Shown piece by piece: positions 1-11,394 of a stretch of 64,000 bases of DNA; within the stretch, counting starts at the first letter, position 1, and each line of letters opens with the position of its first letter. Source of the stretch: Cubamyces lactineus. Its lineage: Eukaryota > Basidiomycota > Agaricomycetes > Polyporales > Polyporaceae. The stretch spans positions 3,216,829 to 3,280,828 of the forward strand of contig JACDTU010000001.1 in the NCBI GenBank assembly GCA_022376465.1, written 5' to 3'. Under the pieces are notes generated by a model. It saw only the letters and a program-made list of their open reading frames with translations, was not told where the DNA came from and did no database searches. The position numbers were made by a program, and so were the translations under genes.

Positions 1-197
1 AATCTATCTTCACCAAGAATTTCTACTGGTGCGCGTTTGTAGAGCATTCGGCACCATCTATCCCCTCAACGCTTGACCGCCCTTACATCCGGCTTGCGCC
101 GCAGCGCATCTTGGATGCATCCGGTCGGATCACACGCAATGAGGAGGGATTCACGATACGGAAGGATTTGCCGCCCAGGTTCTACCAAGAGAAGTAG
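1..197 (+). CDS. 3' end of a pepsin-like protease paralogue (cut by window edge)
   Basis: Reading from the left edge to a TAG at 195-197, the sequence encodes a tail with the stretches FYWCAFVEH, PYIRLAPQRILD and EEGF-IRKDLPP. The same tail, nearly residue for residue, ends the aspartic-protease gene at 15227-17949 (YWCAFVQH, PYIRLAPQRILD, EEGF-IMKDLPP). An acceptor-like AG just before the first codons matches the position of the last intron in that paralogue. Only the last exon is visible, so it cannot be told whether the rest of the gene is intact. The function is assigned purely by its similarity to the paralogue in this window. Confidence 0.6.
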   Translation, partial: SIFTKNFYWCAFVEHSAPSIPSTLDRPYIRLAPQRILDASGRITRNEEGFTIRKDLPPRFYQEK

Positions 198-639
198 ACA
201 GGGTGGGGCTGCACAGCTATCGAAGTGTGGCAAAGCGCTGGCCACATAGCCATGATGGAATCTGCCACCGACCTGCAGGTCGCACAGTCGGACATGCTCA
301 ATGTGCACTATGTACTTCTAGTGAATGTACTTGTTACTGGTTCACGATGGCCGTTATGATACTAGTGACTGATTCCATACTACCCCCGTCTGAGAGCTCC
401 AAAGACTGGATTCGGGGGCTCGTGGCCAGCGACGTCGTCGGCGAGTTTTTCTTCCGACAATTTTCTAGACGGTGCATTAGTACTATATTTGTATTGACTG
501 GAAGGAGATAAGGTGATATGCCGAGAATACGTGGTACAGAAAGTGGTTCGTGTTGACCACTCAGCTGTCGATATGTCTTGCAATTGGATGTCAGCTTGTC
601 AGCGTTAGAGGGAGACCGGGCTTCGTACCTTGAAACGAA
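198..639. other. Intergenic, convergent 3' ends
   Basis: About 440 bases between the stop of the protease fragment and the stop of the first F-box gene, which point towards each other. I see no convincing reading frame, RNA gene or repeat here; short open frames lack any paralogue or motif. Confidence 0.5.
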
Positions 640-2550
640 TTATCTGTCGACCTTGGAGAAAGCAATGATCTCGATAGTGAAGGGGAAAGCTTTGGGCTTC
701 GGCAGCTTCGCAGAAACACCGTCTGCGACCGACTGCCATCTAGCACGTATCTGAGGTTGGCGGATGGAGTGCTCCGACTCCATCTCACGGCGGGAAGGCT
801 TGGACGGCAGCACGACGTGGAAGTCGTGGAGAGCGGGACACGCCTCGGCGAAGAAGTCGGCAAAAGCATCGTCGCCCATATCGTCGGCCAGCGCCGTGGC
901 CCATAGCTCCAAGGTGCGAAGACGGTGCGCGACACTTGTTGTTTCGGAGTTGTTAAAGGCCGAGAACGTGCTCTCCACCGCGATCTTCAAGCTCGTCAGG
1001 CTGGGACAGTACTCAAACAGAGGAAGCAGTCCATCCAAGGTCGGTAGCGGAGGCGTAGGCTCAACCGCAGCAACATCGCCTTGAGCGTTTGGAGCGTTCA
1101 CCGGAAGCGTCCAGTCGAATGTGAAGTCGAGCTTGAATGGAGGGACGAAGCACAGAGACTCGAGATGGGGCAAGCTCCGGGCCAGCGTTAGAAGGAACGC
1201 GTTATCGACTTGAAAGACTACACCGATGCTGATCTCTAAGGTGCGCAGGTGCGGCATGGCACGGACTGGGGTCAAATACCGAGCGCTCTGTGCAAGACCG
1301 ACCATGGAGTGCCGGTGGACCGGCCGAGGGTTGCCAAAGTGTATCTTCAACGCAATGTCAAGAATGACCGTAACGTGTTTGAGCGAGAGCATGCGTGAAG
1401 CGTCAGCGAGGTATGAGCGAAGGAGGATACCTGTGCTCGCAGCATTTGGCAAGAGGTATTCCCAGTAGATCGTGATGGCTTCCAGGTGCTCGGGGTCGAT
1501 ATGTTCCAGGAACGAATGGGCGTCGTCGTGCGAGAGCGTAATGAGAAGTTCCTTCAGTGCTGGGAATGCCCTATTTACCGATGTTATACGGGTTGGGTAC
1601 TCTATTGAGCTATATCCGCCTTCAAAGGCCAGTGTCGTCAGCGTCGAGAGACCTCCCAAGTGGTGGAGTGTGTCGGCATCCAAGTAGTCACCGCGAAGCC
1701 ATAGCGTTCGGAGAGAATGCATGTCTTTCACGAAAGGTAGCATGCGTGGGGCGAGCGATCCTAGAGTTCTCTTCACTTGGGGGAATACTTGCATGACCTC
1801 ATCAGGGCGCCGGGAGGATGGGTCCCACAGAGGAGGGTGAGGCCGCTGTTCGGCAAACATACTGGTTAGTATGACGACACATGCACCACTTGTCGCAACA
1901 TTTACCGATAATACGATAGTAGGCAACTCCAGCTCCTTGAGGCGAGGGTGAAGCAGTAGGCGGAAGTATAGGTCATTGTTCCATGACGGATGGTATACCA
2001 CGCGTTCGAGACAAGGCATCAAAACGCCGTCCGTGGTCGCGCGACTACTGAGATATGTGACAAGCGGTTGCAGAACCGTCTGCGCGTCGAGGATAACCTT
2101 TCGAACACGCCCGCCAGGCGGCATGACAATCCCGACGGCCCGAATTCGCTGAATGAATGAATAGAGCTTGTCCCACTGGTCCACACTCGGATTGGACACG
2201 AAAGACTGGACGGTGATTATGAGCACCTATACTCGCACAAAGTCGATTGAGCAGATAAAACTGACCAGATGACTCGTCATGTCGTCTGATTCCGAGTCGT
2301 ATTTCAAGAGCTCCACAGGTAGGAGATACTCGAAGAGGACAGATAGATCAGGGATCTCGCGCCATAGGAGATTCAGAGCGGAATTTCTAAATGCCTGACA
2401 GGTTCGCGCGAGGATCGCAAGTGTACGGGTCGCCTCAGCTCGGCGACGGACAACGCGAGTCGGCCTTGGGATCCATGTGTGATAGACGTGATCCTCCAGT
2501 TCAGCGAATACGGCAGCGCGTATTTCCTCGATCTGTAAACATAGATGCAT
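640..2550 (-). CDS. F-box-like / leucine-rich-repeat protein, family A copy 1
   Basis: Likely substrate-recognition subunit of an SCF-type ubiquitin ligase, or an orphan of that fold. The ATG at 2550 opens MHLCLQIEEIR, followed by a helical F-box-like block (TLAILARTCQAF, then LLWREIPDLSVL) over residues 1-90; the rest is an LRR-like scaffold (repeats of LRTLWLRGDYL type). Two introns are supported by the family A paralogue at 9414-11345, which has introns at the same two places: 2206-2265 (GTCAGT...CAG) and 1846-1905 (GTAAAT, branch site ACTAAC, ACAG), both 60 bp. The second intron has no stop and is a multiple of three, so the frame reads straight through it. Substrate unknown. Confidence 0.8.
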
Positions 2551-2819
2551 GGCGCGCCGTGTGAGCCGGCCACTGAGATCTGCGATTTACTTATGTTCGC
2601 GTTCCCGAAACGTGAGGACGGCGGATAGAAGAGCTTGGGATATCGCTCAGTAGCTAGTATTCATGCAGGGGACGGTGGTGGTAGGACCGTAGGAGACGAT
2701 GTACAGCTATTGCCGAAATCGATAGGCGAGCGCTTTCCACACGTGTGCCCCGCGAACTTGTACTTGATCGCTACTAGTACTATAGCCGGTCGTTCCTGAC
2801 ACCCATGGCGAATGATATG

Positions 2820-3010
2820 AATTGTTAGAGGCAGGGCTGGCAGGACGAGGGGCGTGCGCTGGGCAGACGCGTGGGCGAAAACCAATGTGCGGGCGGGCAT
2901 GGCGGACTTCCAGGAGATGATAAGGGTCCCAGAGCGGGAGGGGATGCTGAAGGCTGTGGGAGAGCGAGGCCGACGGATGGTCAAGCGAGTCGAAGGGCCT
3001 GGGGATGCAG
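2820..3010 (+). pseudogene. Degenerate 3' fragment of MCM4
   Basis: The plus strand encodes GVRWADAWAK, then MADFQEMIRVPEREGM and RRMVKRVEG. These match, in order and spacing, the C-terminal winged-helix end of the MCM4 gene on the minus strand at 18292-18480 (GVRWADALAQ, AADFQEVIRELEQEGM, RRMIKRVEG). Nothing of the AAA+ core is present nearby and no start or splice context fits a gene. The fragment lies inverted relative to its parent, between an A-type and a B-type F-box gene, so it looks like debris of a local duplication. Confidence 0.8.
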
Positions 3011-3381
3011 TTGTTCGTTCATCTTTGGCCGCATCTCGTCTGTGCAATGACAACTCAACGGCTCACGTCTTCCATCAGCGTTCACTGGTCAGTGATTACT
3101 CGCCCGCGGGGACGGTGGATAAGTGCAATCTCATTGGATTCAAATATACTTCGGAAAGGAGGTGTGGGTTCTGCATAGTAGATGAGACAGCGACTCATGA
3201 GTAAGAAGATCAAGGTCATAGATGGAATTGCGGGGTCGCTGTGGATAGTACACATCCATGCGCACTGACAATTTCGTACATCGATCGGTGCCTACTGGCC
3301 CTACTCTGGGATGTACGGCCGAATCATACTAAGCGATGGTTATGACAATGGCAACTTATGGCCGTCCCTGTGTTGCACCGT
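3011..3381. other. Gene-free spacer
   Basis: Roughly 370 bases between the MCM4 fragment and the stop codon of the next F-box gene. I see no supported gene; the frame of the MCM4 fragment stays open to about 3204 but has no recognisable content after about 3010. Confidence 0.45.
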
Positions 3382-5080
3382 CTATATGAATGCGAACGCT
3401 GAGGGAGGATAGATAACGTACGATCGCAATAGGTCAGCTATATCCGAATCAAAGAGCCAATCGTAGACTTGTGACCACGCGGGACGGTACTCCACCCCAG
3501 TTGCACACAGGACTCTCGGGTCGAGGAGGGCCAAGTACTCGAAGCATGGACAAGTCTGCATGATCTTCAAGAACTCCTGCGCGCGAGCATTTCTGAAGTT
3601 TACCCATGGGCGGGCGCTCCATGTATATTTCCAAAGTGTCTTGTCGTGAACAGGAGGCATCTCGTGGAAGTCCAGGTTCAGGTAGAGCCTCCGCAGGCGT
3701 GATATCGCTGACAATGTTGTCACGACGTGAAGCTATGTTCGGGTTAGTGCACTTGGAACGACTACGAGCACGCTGATACTCACATATGGTACGGGATCAG
3801 GGTCATGTTCCCGGTATCTGTGCAGCTCGACGATCTCGAGACGCGGGTATGTGGCGAGGTGGCGGAGAAGAACATCCTCTGCTGAGTCCGCCTGGTAAAC
3901 TAATTGGATGCTCTCTAGGAGCGGTGTGTCCATTCTCTGCAGTATACCTAGGCATTCCGACGCACTGAGGACGGGTGCTGCAAACCAGTCCGGGATGTAT
4001 TTGGGAGCTCGGCGGGTATAATAATATCTCGGCTGGTCGCAGAGGGATAGATGCGTCAATCGTGGCGCTTGCACCGTGAATATCGCGTCGGCTGGATCTG
4101 GATAGGCGACCATCAGAGATTGCAAGTCGGGTAGTGTTATGGGTTCGGACGTCATAGGTGGGCCAAGGATGGGAGGGCGGGGGAGTGTGTTCCGTGGTGC
4201 CGCACAAACGCATAGCGACTGGAGCTGGGGTAAGATGCGAATTAGAAGCTCTGGTAATAGACGCCCCGATGAGCTAGCGGGGTATCGACCACGTATAGAG
4301 AGGTGGCGGATGTTTGGCCATGACAGCCGGGACATTTCGTCCAAAGGGGCGGACTCCATGGGCAAGAGCAAGGACTGTGCCCTCGTATGCATGCCACAGA
4401 GGAGCTGGGTCAGGTAACGACGTTCTAGCGCGAATTCGGGTTCTAGGTCTCGGTCCGTCAACATCTCGCACCATGTGTAGGGTTCGTAACTCAGATGGGT
4501 CAGTTGATTCGGTACCGTGTAGATCCTCTCCACCTGGATAGGTCCATTGTATGTCCACCTAGCGGTCCACTCGATCTCGAGACAGGACACTTTCTTGAGG
4601 ACAATATCCATCAGCGCGGGAGTCACGCCAACAGATGTTCTGTGAAAGCGGACACATAAGAGGTTGGGTAGGGGCTCCAATCTTGCTCTGAACAACTCCT
4701 CAAACTCCGTAGCGTTGGTATACGCGGTTGGTCCATAGCATGTGAGTTTTCTGTGTCCGTGTCAGGAAAATCAGTCATACGTAGAAGATATGATACATGA
4801 TCTTTACCTAACACATGCCCTGAAGGCGACAGGCACATCTTGATGCGGCCAATCCATATAGCAATGGGCAAAGAGAATGGGAATGCATATATGGCGGAGA
4901 CGCCATGATGTGGAGGCCATGTCCTGGAGCCCGTCGAATCGAGTTTGGGGCACTTCCCGCGCTATGAGGATCAAGACATCGTTTGGCAGTCCTTCCAGTC
5001 TAGAGAAAACAGGTGATCAGCGAATATTGAAACTGTGCATGTACGGCTTACGTCAATGAACGAGGCCCGGGCGATGCCAT
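3382..5080 (-). CDS. F-box protein, family B copy 1
   Basis: The F-box is seen as LPNDVLILIAREVPQTRFDGLQ, followed by an LRR-like C-terminal region with the family's repeated blocks (LCVRFHRTSVGVTP, LPELLIRILPQLQSL, LESIQLVYQADSAEDVLL, LRRLYLNLDFHEMPPVHD). Four exons are supported by the two paralogues: introns at 5000-5051, 4751-4807 and 3733-3783. The first exon (ATG at 5080, MASPGPRSLT) precedes a 52-bp intron absent from copies 2 and 3, which begin directly with the F-box exon. SCF-type ubiquitin-ligase adaptor is inferred from the F-box; the target is unknown. It lies head to head with copy 2. Confidence 0.8.
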
Positions 5081-5559
5081 GTTGCAATTGTGTAGTATTA
5101 ATGAGAAGCACAGTGTCAGGACATGAAGGTATCCTCGCCCTGAAGAGATGCCGAAGGCGGTCGCAGCTGAACTTCGTCTTCGTACAGGAGAGGTCGGAGA
5201 TGTAGTCTTGGCCTATATGCAGCACCCCTAGCAGACGATTGCTGATGGTACTACCTGAGAAGACTTGCCTCACAGGTTTCCGAGTCGCCCTTATCTTAGC
5301 CTACCAGGAACAACTTGAAACCGGGACAAGTCGATTCGTAGAATAAGGCTCGCGAGTTGCTGAGGTAGCGCTGAGAATTTGACTTGACGCCGGCCTCTCG
5401 GGTTCAGCCGGCCATTCGTGGACAACCAAACGCAAGCAAGAAGGGTTTTGTTGACCTCACTCCCGCTACTTACCACCAGTCGCTCCTACCAGGATGGCGT
5501 CGACTAACTACCCAAAAACGTGATGTCGGTCCACAGGTCTCGTCTCAAGACCGCTAACG
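5081..5559. other. Divergent promoter region between two F-box copies
   Basis: The 479 bases separate the start codons of family B copies 1 (minus) and 2 (plus) and should hold both promoters. I see no additional gene; the minus frames open here have no paralogue or motif. Confidence 0.45.
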
Positions 5560-7256
5560 ATGCATCTCTCCAGCTTGGACGGTCTACCGGACGACGTCCT
5601 GATTCTCATAGCACGGAGTGTACCTCAAACACGCTTCGATGGACTACAAGACATGGCTTCAACCTCACGACGTCTCCGCAGACTCTGCATCCCTATACTT
5701 TTTGCCCACTGCTATATGGCGTGGCCAGACGAAGAAGTCCCTGTGTCATTCAGGCCGTTTGTGAGGTGAACACTTCTGCTTTGATTGCTCATACACCTCA
5801 TGGTTGATGTTCTGCGCCACAGGAAGCTCACATGTACCGGACCACTCTCATACCGTAATACTACGCTCTTTGCGGAGTTGATGAGAGCACGCTTGGATTC
5901 CCTGCCCTATTTGCTCTGTGTCCGCTTCCAGAAAGCGTCAATTGGTGTGACCCCGGAGCTGATGGATGTTGTTCTGAGCAAAGTGACTCGCATCGAGATA
6001 GCTTGGACCGCCAAGTGGATGCCCAATTCGCCCATCCAGTCAACGAGGATCTGCACGGTGCCGAACCCATTGACCCATCTCAGCTACGAGCCCAACGAAT
6101 GGCACGAGTTTTACGGCGGTTTCTCGCAGGAATATCTCGAAGCCCACTATCTGCTCGAGCGTAATTACCTGACCCAGCTTGTTTGTGGCATGCACATGAC
6201 GGCGCAGTCCTTGTCTTTGCCCATGGAGGCCGCTCCTTTGGCCGAAATGTCGGGGCTGTCATGGCCAAACATTCGCGACTTCTCTCTACGTGGTCGGTAC
6301 CCCGCTAGCTCGTCGGACCGTCTGTTACCAGAGCTTCTCGTTCGCATCCTACCCCAACTCCAATCGCTATGTGTTCGTGCGGCGCCACGGAATACATTCC
6401 CCCGCCCTCCCGTCCTTGGCCCATCCATGGCGTCCGAGCCTATAACGCTACCCGACTTGCAGTCTCTGACGGTCGCTTATCCGGATCCAACCGACACGAT
6501 ATTCACAATACATGCGCCACGATTGAACCATCTATCTCTAAGCGACCAGCCAAGGCACTACTTCGCTCGTCGGACGCCGGAGTACGTCGCGGAATGGTGT
6601 GCAGCACCTATCCTGAGTGCGTCGGAATGCCTAGGTATACTGCAGAGGATGGAAACGCCGCTCCTAGAGAGCATCGAGCTGGTCTACCAGGCAGACTCGG
6701 CTGAGGATGATCTTCTACGTCACCTCGCCACATACCCTCTTCTCGAGATCGTCGAGCTGCACAGATACCGCGAACACGATTCTGATCTCGTGCCATCTGT
6801 GAGTATCAGCGTGCACACAGCCGTTCCAGCGCATTAACTTGAACATAGATCCACGTCGTGACCGCACTGTCTGCAGTACGATGCCTTCGGAGGCTCTACT
6901 TGAACCTAGACTTTCAGGAGATGCCGCCCGTGCACGACGAGAGAGTTCGTGATTATACATGGAACACTCGCGCATGGGTTGACTTCAGGAATGCCCAGGC
7001 GCAGGAGTTCCTCAGGATTCTTCAGGTCTGTCCGCGATTCGAGTACTTGGCCCTTCTCAGCCCGAAGGACGTCTGCGCGATCTGGGTGGAATACCGTCCT
7101 CCATGGTCGCAGAACTATGACATGCTCTTCGATTCAATTGCGGCTATGATCTTGCGCTCGTACGTCATTCATATGAACCCTCACATGGTATTCAGACTGA
7201 TGAGGACGGTGTGGCTCAGGGATCGTCAGAGGCTGCCGCACACAGAGCGGAGATGA
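5560..7256 (+). CDS. F-box protein, family B copy 2
   Basis: The ATG at 5560 starts MHLSSLDGLPDDVLILIARS, a canonical F-box onset. The LRR-like body shares long blocks with copies 1 and 3, including LPELLVRILPQLQSL, LESIELVYQADSAEDDLL and LRRLYLNLDFQEMPPVHDE. Introns 5766-5822 (GTGAAC...CACAG) and 6799-6848 (GTGAGT...CATAG) fall at the positions used by the paralogues. The C-terminus after LRSYVIHMNP differs from the other copies, so the last 40 residues are poorly constrained. Putative SCF adaptor with unknown substrate. Confidence 0.8.
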
Positions 7257-7679
7257 TCTACAACCCGAGTCTCTGGATCACAAAGGCACATTATGCGGAC
7301 CCTTTGTATGCCTTGTTGATTCTTGGAGTGACTGGTCTGTACCTACCTCGCGATCGCGCGGTAGGGGAGTACGCGACGCCGAGCGCGAGAGACTTGATGG
7401 AGGCTAAGCAGCCAGTGCGAAGCGCCTCAAGGCGCCTATTTCTGCCACAGCGGAGAGACGTCAACCTCAACTTGGACTTGCAGCTCATCATACTGCCCGT
7501 TGGCTCCTCACAATAGTCTTCATTGGGACATCATCATTATGTAGGTGAGCGTAAGACATATACAAATGGGATAGACATATTACAGCGTGGTCTGGCTGAT
7601 TTCTACGTGCTTTAGCTTTGCATAGGCAATCTGGGAAGCAACCCGCCGCTACCTTCGTAGCATGTGAAGCATTCAGTAG
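7257..7679. other. Gene-free spacer
   Basis: About 420 bases after F-box B copy 2. A plus-strand frame remains open to 7516 but shows no paralogue or motif that I can defend. No RNA gene seen. Confidence 0.35.
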
Positions 7680-8911
7680 AGATCGTCGTCATTGACGCAA
7701 AGGCACTTATCGGCCGCGCAGTAACCGCAGTCGAGCTCTTCAGGGACAGCACTCCAAAAGAGTATGTAATCGATTTATTTGTCGTTTTTCGGTGATTTAG
7801 TGCGTGCTGACGCGGGACCCGTAGCCGCTGCAAAAACCACTGGAAGTGGTATCGGTACGGCGTGATGGAGGCACAGGATGTCCTCGTCTACGGCTACGTA
7901 ACAGGTACAGCTGTGCTTGCCTCTGTTCCCCTCGTCCAACTTCTCGCCAAGCTGCCGTCATACATGCTCAACCCTGACCATTCCCGCTCGAGGACACGCC
8001 GATAAGCCGGATCGCCTGGAACTGCGAGAGCAGGAAGTACTCGTACAAGCTCTTCTGCCAGGAGATGTCGGACCGCTTCCTGCGCATGTCCGTCGACCGC
8101 CTCATGCGCGACACCACAGCGAATTCAGTCCGCCTCACTACCGCCCGTGCTTCCGCAGACTTGCGTCAGACGACTTCACGACCGCGACCGTCTCCGCGTG
8201 CGAGCTCGCACTCGGAATCGCACGCTGGCCTGAGCTCTGGTGGGTTCGCGAGCATCCGGAGATCTCGATCTCATCCACTGCCTCGTTCACATCGTCGGCG
8301 AAGAGGCTCACGAAGCACGCCGCACGCAGGCGCTGGCCGACGCGACGCGCATGCAGGACATAGTGGGCGGGCTAGAGCACCTCGCGCGGACGTACCACGT
8401 GCGCGGGAGCGGGCATGTCGCTTTCTCGACCCCTCCGGTGTCGTCCACGGCGTCTGTTGCGGACGAGGACGAAGCGAAGGCGGACCGCGAGCCCGTCTTT
8501 GTCGTCGGGCCTTCGACTGAATCGGTGACGAAAGTCAAGGTTACCGAGATCCTTCCGACTCCGGCAGTAGAGGATATTCAGCCAGAGACCAAGGAGACGG
8601 AGGTCACTGCAGTCGAGGCGCCATCCGAGCCCGAGACGATCGTTGTGCAGCCCGAAGTACGCGACGACACGAACGAAGTGGCGAGTACGCCTTCTCCCGC
8701 GAAGGAGTCACTCGCGCTCGCGCCCGCCGAGCCGTCAATGAAGACTGTCGTCACGCGCTGGCTGTTCGGCTCGAGCGAAGAGGCGGAGGCAACGCGGGAC
8801 TACTACGCCCGCACGGCGTCCGCGCTGCTCGCCGGCTTCTTCACGGGCGCGCTCGTAACGCTGTGCGTCGTCACGCAGCACCGACGCGAGATCTCCAACC
8901 ACTTCTCTTGA
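7680..8911 (+). CDS. Orphan protein with C-terminal membrane segment
   Basis: I do not recognise this gene. The 3' exon from about 8240 is well supported: an acidic, Pro/Thr/Glu-rich linker (residues such as SVTKVKVTEILPTPAVEDI) and then KTVVTRWLFGSSEEAEATRD followed by a hydrophobic segment ALLAGFFTGALVTLCVV and a short basic tail, as in a tail-anchored membrane protein. Upstream, one exon pair is convincing: DAKALIGRAVTAVELFRDS joined across a GTATGT...CGTAG intron (about 7770-7828) to CKNHWKWYRYGVMEAQDVL. Between about 7900 and 8240 the protein-like stretches change frame without clear splice sites, so the model there is unresolved or the gene is damaged. The start codon was not found. Confidence 0.4.
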
Positions 8912-9413
8912 GGGACGAGGCGCGCGGCTGGTCCCGTTGTCTCCACTCTCGACCCTTTGCCATCTTCGCTTTTCGCATTGTGACTTTTCCCCTTTGATTC
9001 GTCCCTATCTCTCCCTCTTTCTTGCACACCATCTCTCCTCATCTGCATCGGATATCTGTTGGGTCGTTAGACGGACACGCATGTCATAACTTAATCTGTT
9101 CGTTGTTAGCTGTTGTATCAGTAGACCGCAACACACTGTGCCAGTACCACATCTTTCTATGTTCTATGGAATATATGCCCATTTCATGTCATTCTGCGCA
9201 TGCTCTGACTTGGGCCTAGGAGGCACGATCAGCATGAAAATTAGAGCTACGTTGAGGATGCTCGCAGCCGGCGGTACCTCCACGTCTGTCTTCACCCTCG
9301 CTCGTTTCTTGCCAACTCAAAGGTCGATTAATACCATTGCAGGAAGACTGACAGTACTAGTCTACGATCACTGGCCGTATATAGTCATTACAGTTCGATC
9401 GATGGCTGATGCC
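8912..9413. other. Intergenic, convergent 3' ends
   Basis: About 500 bases between the stops of the orphan membrane-protein gene and F-box A copy 2. Pyrimidine-rich sequence after 8930 looks like 3' UTR. Nothing else supported. Confidence 0.45.
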
Positions 9414-11345
9414 TCAGGTGCGAGAGCTCGTAGACGCCTCTCGAGTGGTGCGGGGAAGGAAAGCAACGAGTTCGGTGCTGCAAGGGATACCACGATCTGA
9501 CATGATCACCGAGGATACACCATCCAACACCGCTTGCCATCTGGCGTGCGTTTGGGGAAGCGGAATGCGTGGCCGGGGTTCCATCCCGAAAAGAAAGGGT
9601 GTGGACGACAGTACGACGCAGAATTCGTCCAGGCAGGGGAGCGTCTTCGCGAAGTAATACACGAAGGCAGCGTCCTCGGCCTCAGGGGCTAGCTCCGTGG
9701 TCCATAGCTCCAAAGTGCGCAAGCGGGGCGGAGGTGAGGTGACCATGAACACTTTGGAGCTACTGATTGAGAATGTGCTTTCGACCGCAATCTTCAGGCT
9801 CACGAGTTCGGAGCAGTATTCGAATAGAGGGAGGAGCCCGTCCAAGGTTGGGAGGGGAGGAGGGCCGTTTGGACCACCATATCGTACATTCGCTGCGTCA
9901 ATCCAGTCGAATAAGAAGTCGGACTTGAGCGGAGGCACGAGGGAAAGGGACTCCAGATGGGGCAGATTCTGAGCGAGCTCTAGAACAAATGCATTGTCGA
10001 CCTGGAAGATGATATCGATGCTGACTTCCAAGGTCCGGAGCTGCGACATGTTCAAGCAGGACTTCAGGGATACGGCACTCGCTACATATCCATGGATAGT
10101 GCGCGTCTCGGCCGGAGGGGAACACTCGGGATCAAAGCGATAGTGCAGCGCCCGGTCGAGAATGAAGGTGACATGTCTGAGCATATGTGCACATGGCATC
10201 TCCGTCAATAAGGACGAGACACCATGCGCAGAACCGGCAGAATGCATGAGGAAATCCCAGTAGACGGTGACGGTGTCCAGAGCCTCGGGATCGATATGGG
10301 AAAGGAATTCGTGTGCGTCGCCGTCCCAGATAGCAAGCAGTAGCTGCTTCAATACACGAAAAGGCTGCATTGGGTATTCGATGCGAGGCGGGAAGCTAAT
10401 GGAGGCGAATCTGCCCTCGAGTGCTAACGTCGTCAGTGTGGGAAGGGTATCGAGATGTAGGAGCGTGTCCGCATCCAAATATTCCCGACGGAGCCATAGG
10501 GTTTGAAGACAATTCATATTCCTTACGAAGGGCACAGTGCGCGAGACCAGCCGATATAGAGTGCTCGAGATACGAGATAAATCCTTGATACCAGGCCGGG
10601 AAGAGGACTCCCATAGGGGCGGAGCAGGGTGCTATACGGAAAATGTAGCCACCTCGTCAATTTCGGAGTATGCACTGATACCGCGAGAGTCTACACATAC
10701 AGAGAAAGTGACTGTGGGCAACTCTAGTTCCAGGAGATTCGAGTGAAGCAATAGATGGAAATAGATTTCATGATCCCATGAAGGATGATAGATGACACGT
10801 TCCAGGCGAGGGATCAGGATACCTTCCTTGGCCGTGCGACTTCGCAAGTGAGCCTCGAGCGGTTGTAGCACTGTCTGCAGATCGAGCGTCACCCTCCGAG
10901 CACGTTCAGTGGGAAGTGTGACGACCCCGATTGCGCGGATTCGCTGTACATAGGGGTCCAGCGATGCCCACTGATCTTCTCTGGGGGCAGATGAGAAAGA
11001 CTGCGAAAAGATTATGTATTGTCAGAATTCCTTGTACGAGATTGACCGTTGAACGAGAAATCAATATACAAGGTGGCTCATCGCCTCATCGTAACTCAGG
11101 AGATCCGTAGGGAGGATATGTTCAATGAGCACCGCTAGATCGGGTATTTCGCGCCAAAGAATATCCAGAGCAGGATTCTTGAAGGCCCGACAAGTTCGCG
11201 CAAGGCTGGCTAAAGTTCGGAGAGTATCTGGATGGCGACGAAGGATACGAGAAGGTCTCGGTATCCATGTCGTGTAGTAGACATGTCCTTCAAGTTCAGA
11301 GAATATAGCGTTGAGTATCTCTTCGATGCTGAGACAAGAGTGCAT
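9414..11345 (-). CDS. F-box-like / leucine-rich-repeat protein, family A copy 2
   Basis: Paralogue of the gene at 640-2550. The ATG at 11345 gives MHSCLSIEEIL aligned with MHLCLQIEEIR; the F-box-like block (TLASLARTCRAFKNPALDIL) and LRR-like body (LQTLWLRREYLDADTLLHL, LPHLESLSLVPPLKSDFLFD) follow. Introns 11001-11069 (GTATAT...CGCAG) and 10632-10700 (GTATGT...GTATAG), both 69 bp, coincide with the two introns of copy 1. The in-frame TAG at 10632-10634 is the acceptor of the second intron, so the gene is not broken. Putative SCF adaptor; substrate unknown. Confidence 0.78.
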
Positions 11346-11385
11346 GAGTGACGGGTTTGGGATTGTCAAGGACGTCGACCTCCAG

Positions 11386-11394
11386 AATATATAG
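11386..11394 (-). promoter_or_regulatory. TATA-like element of F-box A copy 2
   Basis: A TATATATT run on the minus strand lies about 45 bases before the proposed ATG at 11345. It is a candidate only, since AT-rich words are common in spacers. Confidence 0.3.

Noticed and set aside
10632..10634. In-frame TAG that appears to truncate F-box A copy 2
   Set aside because: It is the acceptor of a 69-bp intron with a GTATGT donor, at the same position as an intron in copy 1.
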